Position numbers and translations under genes: made by a program
NCBI GenBank assembly: GCA_963816155.1
Contig: CAWFJE010000007.1
Coordinates: forward strand, 128,508-192,507
Length of the DNA: 64,000 bases
DNA from: JAXGXJ01 sp963816155
GTDB taxonomy: Bacteria > Actinomycetota > Thermoleophilia > RBG-16-64-13
Direction: 5' to 3'
Shown here: piece after piece, positions 1 to 8,380 of the stretch
Layout of the letters: each line of letters opens with the position of its first letter
Position numbering within the stretch: the stretch's first letter is position 1
Notes under the pieces: model-generated
The model's database searches: none
The model's input: the letters and a program-made list of their open reading frames with translations, nothing else
What the model was told of the DNA's origin: nothing

Positions 1-2443
1 CCAACCTCCAGATCTCTCCTACGGGTACGATGGCGCGCACCACCACGCGGTCGCCCGCGCAAGGGCCCACGTTGGAAGGCGCTGGGATGGAGTCATAGTA
101 CGCATCCGCGACGCCGTCCTCCAGGATTCGCTCGGCCTGTGTGTCGGTGATTTTCGTCAACTCGCGCAAGGATCTGTCCACCTCCGCACGATGCCCGTAG
201 AAGCCGGCCAGCAACCAGATGTCTTCGGGATAGCCAGGGCGCGACCCAGGGACGAATCCCGGTGAGGCCACCTCGAGCGCTACTGGGGTCAAATGCGACT
301 GCAGGACGCATCCGGCGGCCTTTCCCGCTTGTTCCAGCGATTCCATAGGCATGACGACCAGGGCCTGGGCGTCGGGCCGCGGCAGGAGGCGCAGGGTCAC
401 CTCAGTGATCACACCCAGCGTCCCGCAAGAGCCGACGAACAGCTTGGTCATGTCGTAGCCGGCCACGTTCTTCATGGTGCGTCCGCCGAAACTCACCACG
501 CTGCCATCGGCCAGGACGGCGCGTACACCGCTCACCACATCCTTGAGTCCTCCTCGGAGGGCTGTGCGCAGCCCGTACTCGGCAGCGGAGATGACACCTC
601 CCACCGTGGCCGGTCCGCGTCGCGCCGAGTAGAGAGGCAGTATGCGATGGGTCTCCGCGACCTCGCTCTGTGCGTCGCTCACGCGGCTGCCGGCTCTGAC
701 AGTGAGGGTGAGGTTGTCCGGATCGAGATCGATCGTCCCCCGAAGAGCAGCTGTGCTCAGCAGGAGGTCCAGCCCCCGCGGTCGGTTGCCCCAGTCGAGT
801 TTGGTCCCACCTCCGCGAACGCAGACGGCCAGCCGGTCAGCTTGCGCCAGCGCTATCAGCTGGGCCAGTTGCTGCTCGTCGCAGGGGTGCACCTCGATCG
901 GCGCGCGTAATCCATGGATGGGCGTCGACGACGGGGCGACCACGCCCTCGCGGCCGACCACCGATGCCAAGCGCTCGATCAGACTCGACTCGCTCCTGGC
1001 GCCTCCGACCGTCGAGCCACGGCCCTGCCGCTCTTGACCTTCGCGCACGCCGCGGTCCGCCAGGCCGGCATCGGGGGGCAACAGCTTCCCCGGGTTAGAC
1101 AGGTCTTGCGGATCGAAGGCCTCTTTCACCAGGCGCTGTGCCCGTAGATCGTCTTCGCTGAAGACCATGTGCATCGCGTCCAGTTTCTCCACGCCGATGC
1201 CGTGCTCGCCACTGATGGTCCCGCCGAGATCGACACATGCCGCGAGTATCTCCATGTTCACAGTCTCTGCGTTCTCTCTCTGGGAAGGAACGCGGTCGTC
1301 GAAAAGCACCAGGGGATGGAGGTTGCCATCGCCGGCGTGAAGGACGGTGAACAAACTCAGCCCGTGGCGGCGGCCTATCTCGCCCACACGCCCCAACATC
1401 TCCGAAAGCCTGGTGGGAGGAACCACTCCGTCCATGGAGAGATAGCTGGGGGCCAGACGCGTCATGGCGGCGAAGCTGCCTCGCCGGCCTCGCCAGAGGG
1501 CCTCCCGTTCGACTTCGTCCCCCGCGACCGTCACGTCCAGTGCCCCACACGCGCGACAGATTGCGGCCACTGCCTCTGACATCTCGTCCATGCCGTCGCA
1601 GAGACCGTCCAGTTCGATGAGTAGCACCGCTCCGGCATCGCGCGGGAAACCGCAAGTCATGGCGTCTTCCACCGCGTTCACCGTTGCGTGGTCCATGAGT
1701 TCGAGCGTGGCCGGCACCAATCCTCGGGCGATCGTCTCCGACACCGCCTTGCCCGCGGCTTCGACCGAAGGAAAGACGGCCAGCATCGTCTTGGTCGCCT
1801 CCGGCAATCGGAGGATGCGGAGGGCGGCGGCAGTGATCGTCCCCAAGGTTCCTTCGCTGCCCACAAACAGCCGCGCAAGTTCGAAGCCCGGGGAGTCGAG
1901 CGTCTTGCCGCCGAGCCAGACCACCTCTCCGTGGGGCAATACGACTTCAAGGCCCAGGACATAGTTCGAGGTGACCCCATACTTGAAACAATGGGGGCCG
2001 CCCGCGTTCATGGCGATGTTGCCCCCGATGGAAGACGCATTGACACTGGAAGGATCAGGGGCGTAGTGGAAGCCGAAGGGGGCGAGGGCGGTTGAGACGT
2101 CGCTGTTGAAGATCCCTGCCTGCACCACCACACACTGGTTGGGTATGTCTATCTCGAGCACGCTGTTCATGCGGCCTATCTGCAGTACGACTGCGCCCTG
2201 GAGGGCGAGGGTGCCACCGGCCACGTTGGTGCCGTAGCCCCTTGCGACGAATGGGACCGACTCCCTGCTGAGCAGACTGCTGATTGCCGAGACCTCTTCG
2301 GTGGACTGCGCGAACACCACCGCGCGAGGCAGATGCCGCTCGGCGCAGGCGTCGTACTCGTAGGTCTGGCGATCGACAAGACAGTCGAGCACACCCGCCT
2401 TGCCCACGATGGTACGCAGCTTTCTTACGAGGGGATCGGACAT
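1..2443 (-). CDS. glcDE: Fused glycolate oxidase-type FAD-linked oxidase, GlcD-GlcE in one polypeptide (partial, 3' end beyond the window)
   Basis: One frame stays open from the ATG at 2443 to the left edge (814 codons or more). The first ~460 residues are GlcD: the FAD-binding motif LFVGSEGTLGTITAA, then HAGDGNLHP and the terminal GEHGIGVEK typical of D-2-hydroxyacid dehydrogenases. After a linker rich in Arg, Gly and Glu (about positions 1060-960), a second FAD-binding domain follows with GGRTMKNVAGYDMTK and LFVGSCGTLGVITE, the signature of GlcE. I checked the frame on both sides of the junction: codons at 2441 and 425 are in register and the linker has no stop. GlcD and GlcE are normally separate subunits that oxidise glycolate or lactate with an FeS subunit (GlcF); any glcF here would lie left of the window. 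Fusion is seen directly; substrate is inferred. Confidence 0.87.
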   Translation of the reverse strand, partial: MSDPLVRKLRTIVGKAGVLDCLVDRQTYEYDACAERHLPRAVVFAQSTEEVSAISSLLSRESVPFVARGYGTNVAGGTLALQGAVVLQIGRMNSVLEIDIPNQCVVVQAGIFNSDVSTALAPFGFHYAPDPSSVNASSIGGNIAMNAGGPHCFKYGVTSNYVLGLEVVLPHGEVVWLGGKTLDSPGFELARLFVGSEGTLGTITAAALRILRLPEATKTMLAVFPSVEAAGKAVSETIARGLVPATLELMDHATVNAVEDAMTCGFPRDAGAVLLIELDGLCDGMDEMSEAVAAICRACGALDVTVAGDEVEREALWRGRRGSFAAMTRLAPSYLSMDGVVPPTRLSEMLGRVGEIGRRHGLSLFTVLHAGDGNLHPLVLFDDRVPSQRENAETVNMEILAACVDLGGTISGEHGIGVEKLDAMHMVFSEDDLRAQRLVKEAFDPQDLSNPGKLLPPDAGLADRGVREGQERQGRGSTVGGARSESSLIERLASVVGREGVVAPSSTPIHGLRAPIEVHPCDEQQLAQLIALAQADRLAVCVRGGGTKLDWGNRPRGLDLLLSTAALRGTIDLDPDNLTLTVRAGSRVSDAQSEVAETHRILPLYSARRGPATVGGVISAAEYGLRTALRGGLKDVVSGVRAVLADGSVVSFGGRTMKNVAGYDMTKLFVGSCGTLGVITEVTLRLLPRPDAQALVVMPMESLEQAGKAAGCVLQSHLTPVALEVASPGFVPGSRPGYPEDIWLLAGFYGHRAEVDRSLRELTKITDTQAERILEDGVADAYYDSIPAPSNVGPCAGDRVVVRAIVPVGEIWRL

Positions 2444-2605
2444 GAGAGAGCCCTCAGTCTCGGTCGGGGGGAACTACTGCAGGATCAGTGCCGAGATATT
2501 TTAGCGGAACGGGGTGGATCGTAGAGCGCGGCCCTCAAGGTGCTCCCCGGGGGGGCCGGGCCTGGTCCTGCACTTGCAGACGGGCGGAGAGCTTCGAGCA
2601 AGACT

Positions 2606-2794
2606 CTAGCTCCGGTCTTTGCGCTCCAGCCTGCTAAGGAGCCCGATGGCCCAACCAGGATTGTCAGCCGTCCAGCCGATACCGAACCCGGCCAGGCCGA
2701 GCCCGATGGACCACACCAGAGCCTCCCAACCGAGCCAGTGCCAGATCACGGCGATGACGACTCCTATGATCACTCCTATGTATGCGCGGCGCAT
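2606..2794 (-). CDS. Small DUF2273-type membrane protein
   Basis: 62 residues with two hydrophobic stretches (about 5-22 and 27-45) and a short basic tail. Small DUF2273 proteins are regularly encoded beside Asp23 and AmaP in Gram-positive bacteria. It lies 12 bases downstream of the AmaP-like gene on the same strand, so it is the last gene of a four-gene envelope-stress operon. Its molecular function is unknown; a helper or anchor role for Asp23 is inference from the gene order. Confidence 0.75.
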   Translation of the reverse strand: MRRAYIGVIIGVVIAVIWHWLGWEALVWSIGLGLAGFGIGWTADNPGWAIGLLSRLERKDRS

Positions 2795-2806
2795 GTGGTC
2801 TCCTGC

Positions 2807-3358
2807 TCAGTTGTCGGTCGCGGATGGGGCGAGGCCGGTCGTGTAGATCAGGGTCAGATCGATAGGCTGCGAGGGCACGCCCAGCATGCTCCAGAACTCC
2901 TCGCCGAGGGCCCCTCTGGCCTCTTCCTCGACGTTCTGCGCGTTCGCGCCTCTCTCCAGTCGTATGTGCAGATCCAGTCTCTTTCCGTGGGCGAAGGGTG
3001 CGGCTTCCACCACCGCGTCGATCTCTTTGAGCCTCTGGATCGCGGCCCTGCGAACGACGATGGGGCTGACCAGTGTCTTGCCTGCCGCGCTCCTGTCCAC
3101 GAGGACGGTGGCCTGAGTCATCCGGGGGCGTGCGAACTGGGCGATAAGGACGATAAGCGCGACTACGGCGAGAGCCGCACCTAGCAGGGCTGCGACCCAA
3201 TCGACTACTGATGGCGCCGCGGTCCAGCGGATGGCGGTGGCGATGGCATCGCGCCATCCGGCGTCGATCGCTCCAATGCCCTCCAGGATGAGGAACACGC
3301 CGACTGCGGCCAGCATCAACCAGCCCAGCCAGGCCGAGACCTGCTGCAGCACCCTCAC
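2807..3358 (-). CDS. amaP: AmaP-like alkaline shock response membrane anchor protein
   Basis: 183 residues with two N-terminal membrane helices (about 10-28 and 55-77) and a soluble C-terminal domain with the pattern of Asp23-related AmaP proteins (a VLVDRSAAGKTLVSPIVV strand followed by helix-rich sequence). In Staphylococcus AmaP tethers Asp23 to the membrane. The start overlaps the stop of the DUF6286 gene by 4 bases, implying translational coupling. It sits between DUF6286 and DUF2273 genes with asp23 as first gene, the usual arrangement. Confidence 0.75.
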   Translation of the reverse strand: MRVLQQVSAWLGWLMLAAVGVFLILEGIGAIDAGWRDAIATAIRWTAAPSVVDWVAALLGAALAVVALIVLIAQFARPRMTQATVLVDRSAAGKTLVSPIVVRRAAIQRLKEIDAVVEAAPFAHGKRLDLHIRLERGANAQNVEEEARGALGEEFWSMLGVPSQPIDLTLIYTTGLAPSATDN

Positions 3359-3900
3359 TGGACCCTCCGCTTGTCCTCGCGGGTGGTGGAGATCTCGTAC
3401 TTGATGGCATCGGTTAAGCCCAGTTCCTCAAGCTGCGATTTGAGGGTCACCCCGGCCTGGTCGACCAGCGCGAACGGCCGGCTCGGGGCGAATGGAGTCG
3501 TCACCAACAGGCGGTCGCCCTTTGTGCGGACTCCGATGGTCGGCTCCACTTCTTGACGAAGCCTATGCTCAGCCGCCCGGGCGACCGATGCCAGGTCCAG
3601 CGAGGTCGTCCCGCCTCGTGCACTTCGCAGAACGGGACCGGTTCGAGGTCGCCGTGGCACCATGATCACCGCGAGAAAGGCGGCGAGCAGAACCAGACCC
3701 ACTCCCACGAGCACGGCCGCGCCGCTTGAGAGCGGCGCGGACACCCATACCGCAAGAGATTCCGCGGCATTCGTGAACCAGTCCTGAGGGCCGGCGACCC
3801 CGTACGTGACGAGGCCGGTGGCCGCCAATGCGGCCACCAGAACCACCAGCAGCCCAAAGAGCCGCGAAACCAGTGCTCGGAGGGAGGGCCAGTTGAACAT
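3355..3900 (-). CDS. DUF6286-like membrane protein of the Asp23 cluster
   Basis: 181 residues. Two membrane helices (about 12-34 and 56-80) are followed by a basic stretch (PRRPRTG) and a soluble domain resembling the C-terminal part of AmaP, with a repeated pattern of beta strands and a TRGE-like end. Actinobacterial Asp23 clusters often have such a second two-helix protein (DUF6286) besides AmaP. It follows the Asp23 gene by 30 bases and overlaps AmaP by 4. Function unknown; probably another membrane partner of Asp23. Confidence 0.65.
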   Translation of the reverse strand: MFNWPSLRALVSRLFGLLVVLVAALAATGLVTYGVAGPQDWFTNAAESLAVWVSAPLSSGAAVLVGVGLVLLAAFLAVIMVPRRPRTGPVLRSARGGTTSLDLASVARAAEHRLRQEVEPTIGVRTKGDRLLVTTPFAPSRPFALVDQAGVTLKSQLEELGLTDAIKYEISTTREDKRRVQ

Positions 3901-3930
3901 ATCGGATGCGACTACTCTACCCGGATGCGA

Positions 3931-4374
3931 CTACTCGACCCGAGCCCCGGTCGGGGACGGTTCTTCCGATGGGATGTAGAGATCATCGACTTCTATGTTG
4001 ACCTCTTTCACGATCAGCCCGGTGCCGTCTTCCACCTTGCTGATGACGTTCTCACGAAGCGCCTGGGCGACGATGGGGATGGAGTACCCATATTCCATGA
4101 CGATGACGAGATCGATGGCGGCTTCCTTCTTGCCGACCTCCACATTGACGCCCTGAGTCAGCGATTCACCGGCCCGGACCCGTCCGACCAGGCGGCGGAA
4201 CGACTTGCCGAGGCTGCTGACGCCCTCGACCTCCCGAGCCGCGATGCCGGCCATCTTGGCGACAACCGCGTCGGCGATGGTCGTGAAGCCATGGTCGGTC
4301 TGGAGGATATAGCCGTCTTTGCCCGCCGCGGTCGTTTCGTCCGCGATTTCTGCTGCGCCTTGTTTGTCGGCCAT
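3931..4374 (-). CDS. asp23: Asp23/Gls24 family envelope stress protein
   Basis: 147 residues from the ATG at 4374, chosen because AAGGGAG lies 7 bases upstream; the open frame extends 40 codons further without a better start. The Asp23 core is clear: an N-terminal segment with TIADAVVAKMAGIAAREVEG, the VNVEVGKKEAAIDLVIVMEYG strand pair region, and the VNIEVDDLYIP end. The protein is a soluble, abundant envelope-stress protein that binds the membrane through AmaP. First gene of the operon that continues into DUF6286, AmaP and DUF2273. Confidence 0.88.
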   Translation of the reverse strand: MADKQGAAEIADETTAAGKDGYILQTDHGFTTIADAVVAKMAGIAAREVEGVSSLGKSFRRLVGRVRAGESLTQGVNVEVGKKEAAIDLVIVMEYGYSIPIVAQALRENVISKVEDGTGLIVKEVNIEVDDLYIPSEEPSPTGARVE

Positions 4375-4547
4375 GTGTGGACTCCCTTCACGTTCTTGGT
4401 CTGCATTCTTACGCACGTGAGTGATGCTGCAGTCGGTGCGGTCACCAGTGCCGCATATCGCAAGGGGCAAGTCCCCAGCGCGTCGCACTCGCAAACGTAG
4501 AGGACGGGGTCGGGACCGCCGTCAGGGCTGGAAGCCATGCACGCTCC

Positions 4548-5351
4548 CTACTTGGCGATATAGTGCGCAAGGGCGGCGCCGCCCGCGTCGCGGAGCCACA
4601 GTTGGTGGCCCTCGATGCTGTATGTGGCGGTCAGCGGTAGAGCCGCCAGATACGCGGCTTCCTGCGCCATGAGTTCGTCCGGTCCGGCCATGCGCGTGGT
4701 GATGATCTGGGCGTCGATGGTCATGGTGCCGTCGTCAGCGGCGGTGTAGCCGGTGTTGTACTGGTTGACGCTGGCACTGCCGGACAGGGTGCTGTCGTCG
4801 GCGAAGACGGCGGTGATGGTGCTGTCAAGAGCCGCCGATTGCAGGGCGCCTTTGCCGTTGTTATAGGCGGTGGCCCGCCATTCGGTACCGGTGAGTGGAG
4901 TAGGCTCCACGGCATCGTACTTGACGAGCGTCTGTCCCTGTTCGTCGAGGAACTCCAACGACTCCGCCGTGACCGAATAGGTGGCGACCTTCTGCAGGGC
5001 GGCGAAGTAGGCATCTTCCTGGGCCATGGCCTCCGGAGGACCGGCCATCTGGGTGGAGACGGCTGCGGAGATCTGGATGGTGTTTCCGGCACCGGTCTCA
5101 TACGAGGCGCTGTAGCGGTTGACGGTGCCTGAACCGGCCATGGCGCCGTCCTTGAACATAGCGGTGGCCAAGCCCTGCTCCGCGGGGAGCACGGAGTCGA
5201 CCCCGGCGATCTCGACGGCCACCCAGCTCTTACCCAGCAGGGCGGCGGAATCGTCGGCGTCGCTGCCGCCTCCACAGCCGGCGGCGGTCAGTACCCCCAG
5301 CAGGAGGATCGCGGCTCCCAGCAGCGGGACCACAGAGTACGTACGTTTCAT
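4548..5351 (-). CDS. Lipoprotein with two META (HslJ-like) domains
   Basis: 267 residues. The signal peptide ends in a lipobox (LTAAGC, Cys at residue 26), so the mature protein is probably lipid-anchored outside. Two repeats of about 115 residues follow, each starting with a W..V/W.A..Y strand, containing SG.G..N.Y...Y and ending with AYFAALQKVATYSV or AYLAALPLTATYSI; this is the META/HslJ fold pattern. The two halves are clearly homologous. META proteins are linked to stress or antibiotic tolerance, but the ligand is unknown. A close paralogue carrying a frameshift lies at 9247-10054. Confidence 0.82.
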   Translation of the reverse strand: MKRTYSVVPLLGAAILLLGVLTAAGCGGGSDADDSAALLGKSWVAVEIAGVDSVLPAEQGLATAMFKDGAMAGSGTVNRYSASYETGAGNTIQISAAVSTQMAGPPEAMAQEDAYFAALQKVATYSVTAESLEFLDEQGQTLVKYDAVEPTPLTGTEWRATAYNNGKGALQSAALDSTITAVFADDSTLSGSASVNQYNTGYTAADDGTMTIDAQIITTRMAGPDELMAQEAAYLAALPLTATYSIEGHQLWLRDAGGAALAHYIAK

Positions 5352-5449
5352 TGCTCAGACTCCCGGATCGCGATGGATACCCGGACCAGATACTACCGGC
5401 TGCGGCGACGCGATAAACATGCCGCGACTGGGTGGTCGGCGGATCCAGG

Positions 5450-5930
5450 TCACATGAGTGAGAACACGGGCTCGGCCTCGTCTTTGTGGAAGCAGACGAT
5501 GGAGCCGTCCTGAGACACCTTGATGCCCAGGCCGAGCGCGGCGAGGACCCGCGCGGCAGCGAGTCGTCCGCCACCGGTGCCGGTCGATGGCGGAGAGTAT
5601 CGAGTCATGCATATCGCCGCCGCTGATGGCGCGGGCCAGCACCTTCCTCTGCAACGTCCGCAGCACGTCCGGCTCGTAGGCCGTGGAGAGGGCGGGCTCG
5701 ATCTCACGCAATACGTCGACGAAAGACTTGACGATCTGCTGCGCGGGTAGGCCGAAGGTCTCACCGCGGCGGAGGATCAACCGGTAGGTGTCGGCGCTGT
5801 CGACCTTGAAGGTCAGCGAGCGAGGGTCGCGCCGGGCCACGCGTTGTTCCTGGGAAGTGGAGGGGACGGAGCCGGCGAGCCAGGCACCAGAAAAGAGGGG
5901 ACACAGATACTCCTCAGCGATGCGCCGCAA
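5450..5930 (-). pseudogene. Unrecognised gene split by a single-base frameshift
   Basis: From the ATG at 5930 the frame reads well for about 117 residues (a SLTFKVDSADTYRL strand, a helical segment with ALSTAYEPDVLRTLQ, and HDSILSAIDRHR). It then changes character at about 5570. The next frame continues sensibly as GGRLAAARVLAALGLGIKV and SQDGSIVCFHKDEAEPVF to a stop at 5450. Removing one T from CGGTGGCGG joins the two halves into about 159 residues. I do not recognise the family. It follows yaiI by 38 bases on the same strand and may be cotranscribed. Confidence 0.5.
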
Positions 5931-5968
5931 CCGGTCTTGTTCTACCGCCTATTCTCCGTTTCCTCGGG

Positions 5969-6445
5969 TCATCCTCGTTCACCATCAACGGGGTCGCCAC
6001 TCTCCGCCAGCAGGAGTGTCAGTGCTTCTCGGAAGCGCTCGCGATCTTCGTCCAGGAAGGGGGTGGGGCCTGTTGTGCGCCCTCCTGCGCGGCGATGGCG
6101 CTGCTCCGCATGACGTATGGCCAGTTCGGCGTCGATGGTGGCAGGCAGATAGCGGCGGCCACGCGGACTCAATGCGCGCGAGCCTCGACCCAAGGCCATG
6201 GCCGCCAGCCCGGTGTCCGCCGTCACCACGATGTCTCCCGGGTTCAGCCGGGGCACCATGGCGAAGTCGGCGGAGTCTGGCCCCGATGCCACCTGCAGGA
6301 TGTCCACCCCCGCCCGCCCCGCGTAGCGGGCAAGGTTCTGCGAGTGGTTGGCGACTAAGACGACGGGCAAGGAGCGTGACCGCGCCAACGATATGGCGTC
6401 CCGGGTGACAGGGCAGGCATCCGCGTCGATGAAGACCGTGATCAT
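5969..6445 (-). CDS. yaiI: YaiI/YqxD family protein (UPF0178, DUF188)
   Basis: 158 residues, full length for the family. The N-terminus ITVFIDADACPV holds the conserved acidic cluster, and GDIVVTADTGLAAMAL and SPRGRRYLPATIDAELA follow in family order. The fold resembles PIN-type nucleases, so a metal-dependent RNase or similar activity is suspected, but no reaction is established. It stands on the same strand as the broken gene at 5450-5930. Confidence 0.87.
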   Translation of the reverse strand: MITVFIDADACPVTRDAISLARSRSLPVVLVANHSQNLARYAGRAGVDILQVASGPDSADFAMVPRLNPGDIVVTADTGLAAMALGRGSRALSPRGRRYLPATIDAELAIRHAEQRHRRAGGRTTGPTPFLDEDRERFREALTLLLAESGDPVDGERG

Positions 6446-6487
6446 ACGGAGACTATACCGAGCCGCACCGGCATGGACGAGGGCCGA

Positions 6488-8107
6488 CTACCCGGTGCGA
6501 AGCGACACAGCGTCGTCCTCCTGGAACACCGTGTCTGCGTCATCCCTCCCGAACGCCGCGTCCTTCGCATCCAGCGCATCAGGCACGTCTGTCGATCCGC
6601 GGACGTCCGGCACGTCCGGCAACGGAGCGAACAGTTCGTCCTTGGCGACCTTGCGGTGCAGGTAATGCTTGTCCCATATCTCAGCGGTGATGGCTTCGAA
6701 TCTCCGGTTGTAGGCCACCAACCCGGCCGTGTACTCGGGGTCTACGAGCGTCTCGGCGGCGTTGGAGTCGGTCGGGAGCGGCTCGTACTGCAGCAGTAGT
6801 CGCTCCAGTTCGTCGTGGTGGTCGCGGTTGGGGCACGGCGTGATCATGTTCCGGTCGTCGTCGACGTAGTCGTATTGCCATTGGCGGACGGCCTGGAAGA
6901 AGGGATCTTGCCACACGTCGTTCAGAGTCTTGCCCTGCGCGTAGACATCGCGGATGTTGAGTGGGGAATAAGGCATGAACACGCAGGGCGTCACGGCGCC
7001 GTTCCAGTCTATGTAGAAGTAGCCGCCCTGCCCGTGTCCGCCCGCCGCTATGCAGCCATCCACACACGTACCGTGGTTCCAGAAATCGGCCAGGAACAGC
7101 TTCTTCTCCCGCACGATCTCCCATGATCGCTTCCACATCCACGCCCGTTGCTCGGGAGTGGGCATCAGATCGAGGGTGTATGAGCGCCCGATGGGCATGT
7201 AGTGGAACATGAAGGCGAGCATGGCGCCTCTGTCCATCATGAAGTCGATATATTCATCGGACAGGATCTCTTCCACGTTATGGCATGTGGCCGTGAGTGA
7301 GATGCCGAAGGGAACCTCGTCCCGGTTCAGTCGCTCCATCACCCCCATGACCCTGTCGAATATACCGTCACCGCGTCGCGCATCGGTGAGCTCCTTGAAT
7401 CCCTCCACGGACAGGAACAGCAGCGCGTTGCCGGACTGGGAAAGGCGCCTGCTGGTTTCGTCGTCGATGAGGGTGCCGTTGGTAAAGACCATGAAGAAGC
7501 AATCTTGATGCTTCTCGAACAGGTCCATGATGTCCTTGCCTTCGGACCGGTAGGCGAAAGGCTCGCCGCCGCTGATGACGAAGAAGCGCTCTCCCCACAG
7601 GGCCTTGGCCTCGTTCAAGATGCGGTCGACGAGGCTCCATTCGAGGGCGTTCCTGCGGTCGTCCGAGTCGGAATAGCAGCCCGGGCAGCGAAGGTTGCAG
7701 GCCTTGCCGGGAGCCATGAGTAGGAAGCTTGGAGCCCGCTTGCCAAACGCTTCCTGGAACTGTTCCCGCTGCTCCGGGTTCCCTCGATCGATGAAGAGGG
7801 TCTTGACCAGGACCTGGAGCATCCCTCGCAGGTAGGCGTCGGAGAGGTGGTTGCCTTGCAGAGCACGACGAAGGGATTCCATGATGGCCATTCCCATGGC
7901 GATGCGATCATCCTGAACGCTGGGCAGATAGGTGGAGTCCGAGCGAGAAGCCTTGAGCGTCCTCAGCAGATACTTTTGGACTTCTCTGGCGACCACCCGC
8001 TGAGCCAGAGGGTTCTTCGCGATCCGTACCAGCTGGGGCGTGGACGCCGTTGAGAGTCTCTCTACCATGAGGTGCAGCGTTTTGGATGTCGACGCGTTGT
8101 ATGCCAT
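6488..8107 (-). CDS. Radical SAM protein with C-terminal SPASM-like cysteine region
   Basis: 539 residues. The radical SAM motif CxxxCxxC is at residues 137-144 (KACNLRCPGCYSD), followed by the SAM-contacting SGGEP segment and a full half-barrel. A second cysteine set lies in the C-terminal third (HGTCVDGC, GAVTPCVFMPYSP, MITPCPNRDHHDE), resembling auxiliary-cluster SPASM domains of peptide- or protein-modifying enzymes. About 110 residues precede the barrel with no known domain. No small precursor peptide gene was found within a few hundred bases, so the substrate is unknown. Single transcript; the pseudokinase gene is divergent. Confidence 0.85.
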   Translation of the reverse strand: MAYNASTSKTLHLMVERLSTASTPQLVRIAKNPLAQRVVAREVQKYLLRTLKASRSDSTYLPSVQDDRIAMGMAIMESLRRALQGNHLSDAYLRGMLQVLVKTLFIDRGNPEQREQFQEAFGKRAPSFLLMAPGKACNLRCPGCYSDSDDRRNALEWSLVDRILNEAKALWGERFFVISGGEPFAYRSEGKDIMDLFEKHQDCFFMVFTNGTLIDDETSRRLSQSGNALLFLSVEGFKELTDARRGDGIFDRVMGVMERLNRDEVPFGISLTATCHNVEEILSDEYIDFMMDRGAMLAFMFHYMPIGRSYTLDLMPTPEQRAWMWKRSWEIVREKKLFLADFWNHGTCVDGCIAAGGHGQGGYFYIDWNGAVTPCVFMPYSPLNIRDVYAQGKTLNDVWQDPFFQAVRQWQYDYVDDDRNMITPCPNRDHHDELERLLLQYEPLPTDSNAAETLVDPEYTAGLVAYNRRFEAITAEIWDKHYLHRKVAKDELFAPLPDVPDVRGSTDVPDALDAKDAAFGRDDADTVFQEDDAVSLRTG

Positions 8108-8380
8108 GGGTCTTCCCTCCTCAGCGATGGGTGCGAAGTGAGAAAGGTCGGAAGATGCGCCTGTGTTGTACCATCATCGCCGCCCTTCAGCGCACGTGAC
8201 CATGGGTACCAGACGATCCCAGTCTAACACGAGGTTTTTTGGGCCGGCGGCCGCCTGCATGGTGGCCCACGCGCCCTGCGCGCCTCGGATGACCTCGTCT
8301 TCCTCTAAACTGGGGAGAAAGGATAGAGTCGGCGTCGTTCGCGGCGCCGTGCGTGGAAACATCGAAGGATGGGGGTCGAG

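Noticed and set aside
1095..1655. Minus-strand 186-codon frame inside the GlcD part
   Set aside because: The true coding frame is the one carrying the FAD-oxidase motifs and runs through this region; the other frame is Arg-rich shadow.
2540..3184. Plus-strand 214-codon frame opposite the DUF2273 and AmaP genes
   Set aside because: It is antisense to recognised genes in a coherent operon and has no motif or ribosome site.
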